Shown here in pieces: positions 53,550 through 64,000 of a stretch of 64,000 bases of DNA. Numbering within the stretch: position 1 is the stretch's first letter; every line of letters begins with the position of its first letter. The translations under genes and the position numbers were made by a program. Source of the DNA: Luidia sarsii (taxonomy: Eukaryota; Echinodermata; Asteroidea; Paxillosida; Luidiidae). The stretch spans positions 15,044,290 to 15,108,289 of the forward strand of contig OX465110.1 of assembly GCA_949987565.1 (NCBI GenBank), in the 5' to 3' direction. The notes beneath the pieces are model-generated. The model worked only from the letters and a program-made list of their open reading frames with translations, made no database searches and was not told the DNA's origin.

Positions 53550-55430
53550 ACTTCCATTAGCGAGGCAACTTGTGTTTTATTGGCAGTAGCACATTACAGT
53601 CGGAGGAGAGGATCTAAAAGAAAAACAGACTTTGCAAGTTAATATCTCCTTCAATATTGTTATGATGGAGCTAAAACTTGGCCTCCAGTGAGGCCTTGGA
53701 AAAGGCAATCGACCAGGATCAAGAATTCTCAAATCGGACATTTGATGATGAAATTATAGTCGTGCAAAGAGAACTTACTTCCATCAGCGAGGCAACTTGT
53801 GTTGTATGGGCAGTAGCACATTACAGTCGGCGGAGAGAATCTGGAAAGAAAAACAGACTTTGCGAGTTAATATCTCCTTCAATATTGTTATGATGGAGCT
53901 AAAACTTGGCCTCCAGTGAGGCCTTGGAAAAGGCAATCGACCAGGATCAAGAAATCTCAAATCGGACATTTGATGATGAAATTATAGTCATGCAAAGAGA
54001 ACTTACTTCCATCAGCGAGGCAACTTGTGTTGTATGGGCAGTAGCACATTACAGTCGGCGGAGAGAATCTGGAACGAAAAACAGACTTTGCGAGTTAATA
54101 TCTCCTTCAATATCACTATGATGGAGCTAAAACTTGGCCTCCAGTGAGGCCTTGGAAAGGGCAATCGACCAGTATCAATAAATCTCAAATCGGACATTTG
54201 ATGATAAAATTATAATCAGGCAAAGAGAACTTACTTCCATCAGCGAGGCAACTTGTGTTGTATGGGCAGTAGCACACTACAGTCGGCGGAGAGAATCTGG
54301 AACGAAAAACAGACTTTGCGAGTTAATATCTCCTTCAATATTGTTATGATGGAGCTAAAACTTGGCCTCCAGTGAGGCCTTGGAAAGGGCAATCGACCAG
54401 TATCAATAAATCTCAAATCGGACATTTGATTATGAAATTATAATCAGGCAAAGAGAACTTACTTCCATCAGCGAGGCAACTTGTGTTGTATGGGCAGTAG
54501 CACATTACAGTCGGCGGAGAGAATCTGGAACGAAAAACAGACTTTGCGATTTAATATCTCCTTCAATATCACAATGATGAAGCTGAAACTTGGCAAGTTA
54601 AAAGGCCTTGGAAAAGGCAATCGACCAGTATCAAGAAATCTCAAATCGGACATTTGATGATAAAATTATAATCATGCAAAGAGAACTTACTTCCATCAGC
54701 GAGGCAACTTGTGTTGTATGGGCAGTAGCACATTACAGTCGGCGGAGAGAATCTGGAACGAAAAACAGACTTTGCGAGTTAATATCTCCTTCAATATTGT
54801 TATGATGGAGCTAAAACTTCGCCTCCAGTGAGGCCTTGGAAAAGGCAATCGACCAGGATCATGAAATCTCAAATCGGACATTTGATGATGAAATTATAAT
54901 TATGGAAAGAGAACTTACTTCCATCAGCGAGGCAACTTGTGTTTTATTGGCAGTAGCACATTACAGTCGGAGGAGAGGATCTAAAAGAAAAACAGACTTT
55001 GCAAGTTAATATCTCCTTCAATATTGTTATGATGGAGCTAAAACTTGGCCTCCAGTGAGGCCTTGGAAAAGGCAATCGACCAGGATCAAGAATTCTCAAA
55101 TCGGACATTTGATGATGAAATTATAGTCGTGCAAAGAGAACTTACTTCCATCAGCGAGGCAACTTGTGTTGTATGGGCAGTAGCACATTACAGTCGGCGG
55201 AGAGAATCTGGAAAGAAAAACAGACTTTGCGAGTTAATATCTCCTTCAATATTGTTATGATGGAGCTAAAACTTGGCCTCCAGTGAGGCCTTGGAAAAGG
55301 CAATCGACCAGGATCAAGAAATCTCAAATCGGACATTTGATGATGAAATTATAGTCATGCAAAGAGAACTTACTTCCATCAGCGAGGCAACTTGTGTTGT
55401 ATGGGCAGTAGCACATTACAGTCGGCGGAG
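53550..55430 (+). repeat. Six-unit duplication (1367 bp period)
   Basis: About 53.55-54.06 kb recurs at 54.92-55.43 kb. Shared features are GTGTTTTATTGGCAG (53572/54939), GAGGATCTAAAAG and CAAGAATTCTC (53721/55088, an EcoRI site rare elsewhere in the array). The period is one base under 1368 because each copy includes a 227-bp unit. Confidence 0.75.
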
Positions 55431-56411
55431 AGAATCTAGAAAGAGAAACCGACTTTGCGAGTTAATATCTCCTTCAATATCACTATGATGAAGCTGAAAC
55501 TTGGCAAGTTAAAAGGCCTTGGAAAAGGCAATCGACCAGTATCAAGAAATCTCAAATCGGACATTTGATGATAAAATTATAATCATGCAAAGAGAACTTA
55601 CTTCCATCAGCGAGGCAACTTGTGTTGTATGGGCAGTAGCACATTACAGTCGGCGGAGAGAATCTGGAAAGAAAAACAGACTTTGCGAGTTAATATCTCC
55701 TTCAATATTGTTATGATGGAGCTAAAACTTGGCCTCCAGTGAGGCCTTTGAAAAGGCAATCGACCAGTATCAAGAGATCTCAAATCGGACATTTGATGAT
55801 GAAATTATAGTCATGCAAAGAGAACTTACTTCCATCAGCGAGGCAACTTGTGTTGTATGGGCAGTAGCACATTACAGATGGCGGAGAGAATCTGGAAAGA
55901 AAAACAGACTTTGCGAGTTAATATCTCCTTCAATATTGTTATGATGGAGCTAAAACTTGGCCTCCAGTGAGGCCTTGGAAAAGGCAATCGACCAGGATCA
56001 TGAAATCTCAAATCGGACATTTGATGATGAAAATATAATCATGGATAGAGAACTTACTTCCATCAGCGAGGCAACTTGTGTTTTATGGGCAGTAGCACAT
56101 TACAGTCGGAGGAGAGAATCTAAAAGAAAAACAGACTTTGCAAGTTAATATCTCCTTCAATATTGTTATGATGGAGCTAAAACTTGGCCTCCAGTGAGGC
56201 CTTTGAAAAGGCAATCGACCAGGATCAAGACATCTCAAATCGGACATTTGATGATGAAATTATAGTCATGCAAAGAGAACTTACTTCCATCAGCGAGGCA
56301 ACTTGTGTTGTATGGGCAGTAGCACATTACAGTCGGCGGAGAGAATCTGGAAAGAAAAACAGACTTTGCGAGTTAATATCTCCTTCAATATTGTTATGAT
56401 GGAGCTAAAAC

Positions 56412-59390
56412 TTGGCCTTCAGTGAGGCCTTGGAAAAGGCAATCGACCAGGATCATGAAATCTCAAATCGGACATTTGATGATGAAATTATAATCATGGA
56501 AAGAGAACTTACTTCCATCAGCGAGGCAACTTGTGTTTTATGGGCAGTAGCACATTACAGTCGGAGGAGAGAATCTAAAAGAAAAACAGACTTTGCAAGT
56601 TAATATCTCCTTCAATATTGTTATGATGGAGCTAAAACTTGGCCTCCAGTGAGGCCTTGGAAAAGGCAATCGACCAGGATCAAGAAATCTCAAATCGGAC
56701 ATTTGATGATGAAATTATAGTCGTGCAAAGAGAACTTACTTCCATCAGCGAGGCAACTTGTGTTGTATGGGCAGTAGCACATTACAGTCGGCGGAGAGAA
56801 TCTGGAAAGAGAATTAGACTTTGCGAGTTAATATCTCCTTCAATATCACTATGATGAAGCTGAAACTTGGCAAGTTAAAAGGCCTTGAAAAAGGCAATCG
56901 ACCAGGATCAAGAAATCTCAAATCGGACATTTGATGATGAAATTATAGTCATGCAAAGAGAACTTACTTCCATCAGCGAGGCAACTTGTGTTGTATGGGC
57001 AGTAGCACATTACAGTCGGCGGAGAGAATCTGGAAAGAAAAACAGACTTTGCGAGTTAATATCTCCTTCAATATCACTATGATGAAGATAAAACTTAAGA
57101 AGTTAAAAGGCCTTGGAAAAGGCAATCGACCAGGATCAAGAAATCTCAAATCGGACATTTGATAATGAAATTATAGTCATGCAAAGAGAACTTACTTCCA
57201 TCGACGAGGCAACTTGTGTTGTATGGGCAGTAGCACATTACAGTCGGCGGAGAGAATCTGGAACGAAAAACAGACTTTGCGAGTTAATATCTCCTTCAAT
57301 ATTGTTATGATGGAGCTAAAACTTGGCCTCCAGTGAGGCCTTGGAAAAGGCAATCGACCAGGATCATGAAATCTCAAATCGGACATTTGATGATGAAATT
57401 ATAATCATGGAAAGAGAACTTACTTCCATCAGCGAGGCAACATGTGTTTTATGGGCAGTAGCACATTACAGTCGGAGGAGAGGATCTAAAAGAAAAACAG
57501 ACTTTGCAAGTTAATATCTCCTTCAATATTGTTATGATGGAGCTAAAACTTGGCCTCCAGTAAGGCCTTGGAAAAGGCAATCGACCAGGATCAAGAATTC
57601 TCAAATCGGACATTTGATGATGAAATTATAGTCGTGCAAAGAGAACTTACTTCCATCAGCGAGGCAACTTGTGTTGTATGGGCAGTAGCACATTACAGTC
57701 GGCGGAGAGAATCTGGAAAGAGAAACAGACTTTGCGAGTTAATATCTCCTTCAATATCACTATGATGAAGCTGAAACTTGGCAAGTTAAAAGGCCTTGGA
57801 AAAGGCAATCGACCAGGATCACGAAATCTCAAATCGGACATTTGATGATGAAATTATAGTCATGCAAAGAGAACTTACTTCCATCAGCGAGGCAACTTGT
57901 GTTGTATGGGCAGTAGCACATTACAGTCGGCGGAGAGAATCTGGAAAGAAAAACAGACTTTGCGAGTTAATATCTCCTTCAATATTGTTATGATGGAGCT
58001 AAAACTTGGCCTTCAGTGAGGCCTTGGAAAAGGCAATCGACCAGGATCATGAAATCTCAAATCGGACATTTGATGATGAAATTATAATCATGGAAAGAGA
58101 ACTTACTTCCATCAGCGAGGCAACTTGTGTTTTATGGGCAGTAGCACATTACAGTCAGAGGAGAGAATCTAAAAGAAAAACAGACTTTGCAAGTTAATAT
58201 CTCCTTCAATATTGTTATGATGGAGCTAAAACTTGGCCTCCAGTGAGGCCTCGGAAAAGGCAATCGACCAGGATCAAGAAATCTCAAATCGGACATTTGA
58301 TGATGAAATTATAGTCGTGCAAAGAGAACTTACTTCCATCAGCGAGGCAACTTGTGTTGTATGGGCAGTAGCACATTACAGTCGGCGGAGAGAATCTGGA
58401 AAGAGAATTAGACTTTGCGAGTTAATATCTCCTTCAATATCACTATGATGAAGCTGAAACTTGTCAAGTTAAAAGGCCTTGAAAAAGGCAATCGACCAGG
58501 ATCAAGAAATCTCAAATCGGACATTTGATGATGAAATTATAGTCATGCAAAGAGAACTTACTTCCATCAGCGAGGCAACTTGTGTTGTATGGGCAGTAGC
58601 ACATTACAGTCGGCGGAGAGAATCTGGAAAGAAAAACAGACTTTGCGAGTTAATATCTCCTTCAATATCACTATGATGAAGATAAAACTTAAGAAGTTAA
58701 AAGGCCTTGGAAAAGGCAATCGACCAGGATCAAGAAATCTCAAATCGGACATTTGATAATGAAATTATAGTCATGCAAAGAGAACTTACTTCCATCGACG
58801 AGGCAACTTGTGTTGTATGGGCAGTAGCACATTACAGTCGGCGGAGAGAATCTGGAACGAAAAACAGACTTTGCGAGTTAATATTTCCTTCAATATTGTT
58901 ATGATGGAGCTAAAACTTGGCCTCCAGTGAGGCATTGGAAAAGGCAATCGACCAGGATCATGAAATCTCAAATCGGACATTTGATGATGAAATTATAATC
59001 ATGGAAAGAGAACTTACTTCCATCAGCGAGGCAACATGTGTTTTATGGGCAGTAGCACATTACAGTCGGAGGAGAGGATCTAAAAGAAAAACAGACTTTG
59101 CAAGTTAATATCTCCTTCAATATTGTTATGATGGAGCTAAAACTTGGCCTCCAGTAAGGCCTTGGATAAGGCAATCGACCAGGATCAAGAATTCTCAAAT
59201 CGGACATTTGATGATGAAATTATAGTCGTGCAAAGAGAACTTACTTCCATCAGCGAGGCAACTTGTGTTGTATGGGCAGTAGCACATTACAGTCGGCGGA
59301 GAGAATCTGGAAAGAGAAACAGACTTTGCGAGTTAATATCTCCTTCAATATCACTATGATGAAGCTGAAACTTGGCAAGTTAAAAGGCCT
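56412..59390 (+). repeat. Seven-unit duplication (1594 bp period)
   Basis: Units 56412 to about 57795 recur at 58006 to about 59389. Shared markers are GGCCTTCAG, GGAAAGAGAATTAGAC (56811/58405), CTTGAAAAAGG, the AACTTAAGAAGTT junction, ATCGACGAGGC (57202/58796), GCAACATGTG (57437/59031) and CCAGTAAGGCC (57558/59152). The period is 1594 and not 1596 because each round holds two 227-bp units. Part of the block (about 57.0-57.8 kb) recurs again at 61.55-62.35 kb, 4552 bases on. Confidence 0.8.
57092..57104 (+). repeat. Altered junction dyad (AACTT-AAG-AAGTT)
   Basis: In a right-end subtype the class B junction is changed to AACTTAAGAAGTT. The central bases differ from AACTTGGCAAGTT, but the outer arms still pair (5 + 3 + 5 bases, 13 bp in total). 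Copies of this version are also seen near 58.69, 59.60 and 61.64 kb. Confidence 0.72.
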
Positions 59391-60510
59391 TGGAAAAGGC
59401 AATCGACCAGGATCAAGAAATCTCAAATCGGACATTTGATGATGAAATTATAGTCATGCAAAGAGAACTTACTTCCATCAGCGAGGCAACTTGTGTTGTA
59501 TGGGCAGTAGCACATTACAGTCGGCGGAGAGAATCTGGAAAGAAAAACAGACTTTGCGAGTTAATATCTCCTTCAATATCACTATGATGAAGCTAAAACT
59601 TAAGAAGTTAAAAGGCCTTGGAAAAGGCAATCGACCAGGATCAAGAAATCTCAAATCGGACATTTGATGATGAAATTATAGTCATGCAAAGAGAACTTAC
59701 TTCCATCAGCGAGGCAACTTGTGTTGTATGGGCAGTAGCACATTACAGTCGGCGGAGAGAATCTGGAACGAAAAACAGACTTTGCGAGTTAATATCTCCT
59801 TCAATATTGTTATGATGGAGCTAAAACTTGGCCTCCAGTGAGGCCTTGCAAAAGGCAATCGACCAGGATCATGAAATCTCAAATCGGACATTTGATGATG
59901 AAATTATAATCATGGAAAGAGAACTTACTTCCATCAGCGAGGCAACTTGTGTTTTATGGGCAGTAGCACATTACAGTCGGAGGAGAGGATCTAAAAGAAA
60001 AACAGACTTTGCAAGTTAATATCTCCTTCAATATTGTTATGATGGAGCTAAAACTTGGCCTCCAGTGAGGCCTTGGAAAAGGCAATCGACCAGGATCAAG
60101 AATTCTCAAATCGGACATTTGATGATGAAATTATAGTCGTGCAAAGAGAACTTACTTCCATCAGCGAGGCAACTTGTGTTGTATGGGCAGTAGCACATTA
60201 CAGTCGGCGGAGAGAATCTGTTAAGAGAAACAGACTTTGCGAGTTAATATCTCCTTCAATATCACTATGATGAAGCTGAAACTTGGCAAGTTAAAAGGCC
60301 TTGGAAAAGGCAATCGACCAGGATCACGAAATCTCAAATCGGACATTTGATGATGAAATTATAGTCATGCAAAGAGAACTTACTTCCATCAGCGAGGCAA
60401 CTTGTGTTGTATGGGCAGTAGCACATTACAGTCGGCGGAGAGAATCTGGAAAGAAAAACAGACTTTGCGAGTTAATATCTCCTTCAATATCACTATGATG
60501 AAGCTAAAAC

Positions 60511-60734
60511 TTAACAAGTTAAAAGGCCTTGGAAAAGGCAATCGACCAGGATCAAGAAATCTCAAATCGGATATTTGATGATGAAATTATAGTCGTGCAA
60601 AGAGAACTTCCATCAGCGAGGCAACTTGTGTTTTATGGGCAGTAGCACATTACAGTCGGAGGAGAGAATCTGGAAAGAAAAACAGACTTTGCAAGTTAAT
60701 ATCTCCTTCAATATTGTTATGATGGAGCTTAAAC
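60511..60734 (+). repeat. Only 224-bp unit (4-bp deletion)
   Basis: AGAGAACTTCCATCAGCG replaces AGAGAACTTACTTCCATCAGCG, a loss of four bases between short direct repeats of ACTT, consistent with replication slippage. It shifts the frame relative to neighbours, and the array continues normally on both sides. Confidence 0.85.
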
Positions 60735-62554
60735 TTGGCCTCCAGTGAGGCCTTGGAAAAGGCAATCGACCAGGATCAAGAATTCTCAAATCGGACATTT
60801 GATGATGAAATTATAGTCGTGCAAAGAGAACTTACTTCCATCAGCGAGGCAACTTGTGTTGTATGGGCAGTAGCACATTACAGTCGGCGGAGAGAATCTG
60901 GAAAGAGAATTAGACTTTGCGAGTTAATATCTCCTTCAATATCACTATGATGAAGCTGAAACTTGGCAAGTTAAAAGGCCTTGGAAAAGGCAATCGACCA
61001 GTATCAAGAAATTTCAAATCGGACATTTGATGATAAAATTATAATCATGCAAAGAGAACTTACTTCCATCAGCGAGGCAACTTGTGTTGTATGGGCAGTA
61101 GCACATTACAGTCGGCGGAGAGAATCTGTAAAGAAAAACAGACTTTGCGAGTTAATATCTCCTTCAATATTGTTATGATGGAGCTAAAACTTGGCCTCCA
61201 GTGAGGCCTTTGAAAAAGCAATCGACCAGGATCAAGAAATCTCAAATCGGACATTTGATGATGAAATTATAGTCATGCAAAGAGAACTTACTTCCATCAG
61301 CGAGGCAACTTGTGTTGTATGGGCAGTAGCACATTGCAGTAGGCGGAGAGAATCTGGAAAGAAATACAGACTTTGCGAGTTAATATCTCCTTCAATATCA
61401 CTATGATGAAGCTGAAACTTGGCAAGTTAAAAGGCCTTGGAAAAGGCAATCGACCAGGATCAAGAAATCTCAAATCGGACATTTGATGATGAAATTATAG
61501 TCATGCAAAGAGAACTTACTTCCATCAGCGAGGCAACTTGTGTTGTATGGGCAGTAGCACATTACAGTCGGCGGAGAGAATCTGGAAAGAAAAACAGACT
61601 TTGCGAGTTAATATCTCCTTCAATATCACTATGATGAAGATAAAACTTAAGAAGTTAAAAGGCCTTGGAAAAGGCAATCGACCAGGATCAAGAAATCTCA
61701 AATCGGACATTTGATAATGAAATTATAGTCATGCAAAGAGAACTTACTTCCATCGACGAGGCAACTTGTGTTGTATGGGCAGTAGCACATTACAGTCGGC
61801 GGAGAGAATCTGGAACGAAAAACAGACTTTGCGAGTTAATATCTCCTTCAATATTGTTATGATGGAGCTAAAACTTGGCCTCCAGTGAGGCCTTGGAAAA
61901 GGCAATCGACCAGGATCATGAAATCTCAAATCGGACATTTGATGATGAAATTATAATCATGGAAAGAGAACTTACTTCCATCAGCGAGGCAACATGTGTT
62001 TTATGGGCAGTAGCACATTACAGTCGGAGGAGAGGATCTAAAAGAAAAACAGACTTTGCAAGTTAATATCTCCTTCAATATTGTTATGATGGAGCTAAAA
62101 CTTGGCCTCCAGTAAGGCCTTGGAAAAGGCAATCGACCAGGATCAAGAATTCTCAAATCGGACATTTGATGATGAAATTATAGTCGTGCAAAGAGAACTT
62201 ACTTCCATCAGCGAGGCAACTTGTGTTGTATGGGCAGTAGCACATTACAGTCGGCGGAGAGAATCTGGAAGGAGAAACAGACTTTGCGAGTTAATATCTC
62301 CTTCAATATCACTATGATGAAGCTGAAACTTGGCAAGTTAAAAGGCCTTGGAAAAGGCAATCGACCAGGATCAAGAAATCTCAAATCGGATATTTGATGA
62401 TGAAATTATAGTCATGCAAAGAGAACTTACTTCCATCAGCGAGGCAACTTGTGTTGTATGGGCAGTAGCACATTACAGTCGGCGGAGAGAATCTGGAACG
62501 AAAAACAGACTTTGCGAGTTAATATCTCCTTCAATATCACTATGATGAAGCTAA

Positions 62555-62567
62555 AACTTAACAAGTT
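62555..62567 (+). repeat. Altered junction dyad (AACTT-AAC-AAGTT)
   Basis: This is another right-end version of the class B junction, AACTTAACAAGTT, again a 13-bp dyad with 5-bp arms. It is also present near 60.51, 63.01 and 63.69 kb. Together with the AAG form it shows the centre changing while the arms stay complementary. Confidence 0.72.
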
Positions 62568-63013
62568 AAAAGGCCTTGGAAAAGGCAATCGACCAGGATC
62601 AAGAAATCTCAAATCGGATATTTGATGATGAAATTATAGTCGTGCAAAGAGAACTTACTTCCATCAGCGAGGCAACTTGTGTTGTATGGGCAGTAGCACA
62701 TTACAGTCGGCGGAGAGAATCTGGAAAGAGAAACAGACTTTGCGAGTTAATATCTCCTTCAATATCACTATGATGAAGCTGAAACTTGGCAAGTTAAAAG
62801 GCCTTGGAAAAGGCAATCGACCAGGATCACGAAATCTCAAATCGGACATTTGATGATGAAATTATAGTCATGCAAAGAGAACTTACTTCCATCAGCGAGG
62901 CAACTTGTGTTGTATGGGCAGTAGCACATTACAGTCGGCGGAGAGAATCTGGAAAGAAAAACAGACTTTGCGAGTTAATATCTCCTTCAATATCACTATG
63001 ATGAAGCTAAAAC

Positions 63014-63925
63014 TTAACAAGTTAAAAGGCCTTGGAAAAGGCAATCGACCAGGATCAAGAAATCTCAAATCGGATATTTGATGATGAAATTATAGTCATG
63101 CAAAAAGAACTTACTTCCATTAGCGAGGCAACTTGTGTTGTATGGGCAGTAGCACATTACAGTCGGCGGAGAGAATCTGGAACGAAAAACAGACTTTGCG
63201 AGTTAATATCTCCTTCAATATTGTTATGATGGAGCTAAAACTTGGCCTCCAGTGAGGCCTTGGAAAAGGCAATCGACCAGGATCAAGAAATCTCAAATCG
63301 GACATTTGATGATGAAATTATAGTCATGCAAAGAGAACTTACTTCCATCAGCGAGGCAACTTGTGTTGTATGGGCAGTAGCACATTACAGTCGGCGGAGA
63401 GAATCTGGAAAGAAAAACAGACTTTGCAAGTTAATATCTCCTTCAATATTGTTATGATGGAGCTAAAACTTGGCCTCCAGTGAGGCCTTTGAAAAGGCAA
63501 TCGACCAGGATCACGAAATCTCAAATCGGACATTTGATGATGAAATTATAGTCATGCAAAGAGAACTTACTTCCATCAGCGAGGCAACTTGTGTTGTATG
63601 GGCAGTAGCACATTACAGTCGGCGGAGAGAATCTGGAAAGAAAAACAGACTTTGCGAGTTAATATCTCCTTCAATATCACTATGATGAAGCTAAAACTTA
63701 ACAAGTTAAAAGGCCTTGGAAAAGGCAATCGACCAGGATCAAGAAATCTCAAATCGGATATTTGATGATGAAATTATAGTCATGCAAAGAGAACTTACTT
63801 CCATCAGCGAGGCAACTTGTGTTGTATGGGCAGTAGCACATTACAGTCGGCGGAGAGAATCTGGAACGAAAAACAGACTTTGCGAGTTAATATCTCCTTC
63901 AATATTGTTATGATGGAGCTAAAAC
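63014..63925 (+). repeat. Three-unit pattern at the right end (684 bp period)
   Basis: The unit at 63014 (AACTTAACAAGTT junction, AATCGGATATTTG, GGAACG, TTGTTATG tail) is followed by two class A units and then by a near copy at 63698. The marker AATCGGATATTTG sits at about 63067 and 63751, and also near 60566, 62385 and 62613. Units in this domain are close to one consensus (GATGATGAAATTATAGTCATG, CGGCGG). Confidence 0.65.
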
Positions 63926-64000
63926 TTGGCCTCCAGTGAGGCCTTGGAAAAGGCAATCGACCAGGATCAAGAAATCTCAAATCGGACATTTGATGATGAA
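63926..64000 (+). repeat. Right-edge partial satellite unit
   Basis: This is the first 75 bases of a class A unit with GATCAAGAAATC and GATGATGAA. The array continues to the right of the window. Confidence 0.9.

Larger units (their letters stand above)
53451..62101 (+). repeat. 227-bp subfamily with TCTAAAAGAAAAACAG
   Basis: Nine units (53451, 54818, 55957, 56412, 57323, 58006, 58917, 59828, 61875) read TCTAAAAGAAAAACAG where others read TCTGGAAAGAAAAACAG, a one-base deletion. Eight of the nine also carry ATGGAAAGAGAAC or ATGGATAGAGAAC in place of ATGCAAAGAGAAC (53451 does not), and all have GTGTTTTAT. None occurs left of 53.45 kb. Spread by duplication within this domain, after a single deletion, is the simplest reading. 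Confidence 0.85.
1..64000 (+). repeat. Satellite array, 228-bp unit, head-to-tail
   Basis: The entire window is one tandem array. With the unit start set at the TTG of TTGGCC, complete units begin at 105 and the 280th ends at 63925. The span of 63,821 bases equals 264 units of 228, 15 of 227 and one of 224. Every unit is in the same orientation, and no unique sequence, transposon or gene interrupts the array. Unit landmarks in order are the junction block, CAATCGACCAG, AAATCTCAAATCGGACA, ATGCAAAGAGAACTTACTTC, AGCGAGGCAACTTGTGTTG, GGGCAGTAGCACATTACAGT, a purine-rich stretch and a T/A-rich tail. Long pure arrays like this are known from eukaryotic satellites; the host and the chromosomal location cannot be read from the window. 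Neither array edge is included. Confidence 0.97.

Noticed and set aside
1..64000. CRISPR array
   Set aside because: The whole 228-bp unit is repeated with no unique spacers, and no Cas genes are present.
1..64000. CENP-B box in the unit
   Set aside because: The nearest stretch, CCTTGGAAAAGGCAATC, lacks the essential TTCG and CGGG positions of the known box.
1..64000. Ribosomal DNA spacer repeats
   Set aside because: No rRNA sequence occurs in 64 kb, so there is nothing to link the array to an rDNA locus.
1..64000. Inverted segments within the array
   Set aside because: The same-strand landmarks appear in every unit across the window; no unit in reverse orientation was found.

Overview
The whole window is one uninterrupted, head-to-tail tandem array of a single repeat unit (satellite DNA). 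Counting from a fixed point in the unit (the TTG of TTGGCC, first at position 105), 280 complete units run from 105 to 63925, with a 104-base partial unit on the left and a 75-base partial unit on the right. The unit is 228 bp. The total length shortfall over 280 units is 19 bases. It is fully accounted for by fifteen 227-bp units and one 224-bp unit, so no other net indel is needed. All units lie on the same strand. I found no gene, RNA gene, transposon, CRISPR array or unique spacer sequence anywhere, and neither end of the array is in the window. An array this long and pure is typical of eukaryotic centromeric, pericentromeric, subtelomeric or heterochromatic-knob satellites. The sequence does not identify the organism, and I do not recognise the family. 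The first complete unit is about 41% GC.

Units fall into two main classes that differ mostly in a block of about 35 bp spanning the unit junction. Class A has a GGCCTC-CAGT-GAGGCC hairpin there. Class B has an unrelated sequence with its own 13-bp dyad, AACTTG-G-CAAGTT. Further diagnostic sites elsewhere in the unit give many subtypes.

The subtypes are arranged in higher-order repeats and overlapping segmental duplications, all whole multiples of the unit. A 5-unit pattern occurs near 0.1-1.2 and 3.5-6.3 kb, and a 7-unit pattern at 7.85-11.05 kb. Overlapping 12- and 15-unit duplications lie at 12-18.6 kb and a 14-unit duplication at 19-23.6 kb. A perfect 10-unit period covers 23.84-28.79 kb, and a near-perfect 14-unit duplication covers 28.84-35.24 kb. 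Further along are 8- and 9-unit duplications (34-37.8 kb), a second independent 10-unit period (37.14-41.75 kb), 15- and 9-unit duplications (39.7-45.2 kb), and a 12-unit block present about 2.3 times (47.2-53.5 kb). The right end holds 6-, 7- and 3-unit patterns.

Composition changes along the array. A subtype with AATGATGAAAATATAG disappears after about 46.9 kb. The subtypes with TATCAATAA and with GATTATGAAATTATAATCAGG disappear after about 54.4 kb. A subfamily with a 1-bp deletion (227 bp) appears only from 53.45 kb onward. This is what unequal exchange and local homogenisation of a satellite would produce.

Open frames of 61-79 codons recur on both strands because 228 is a multiple of three. 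The variants between units are mostly amino-acid-changing or nonsense in both frames, so I do not annotate them as genes.
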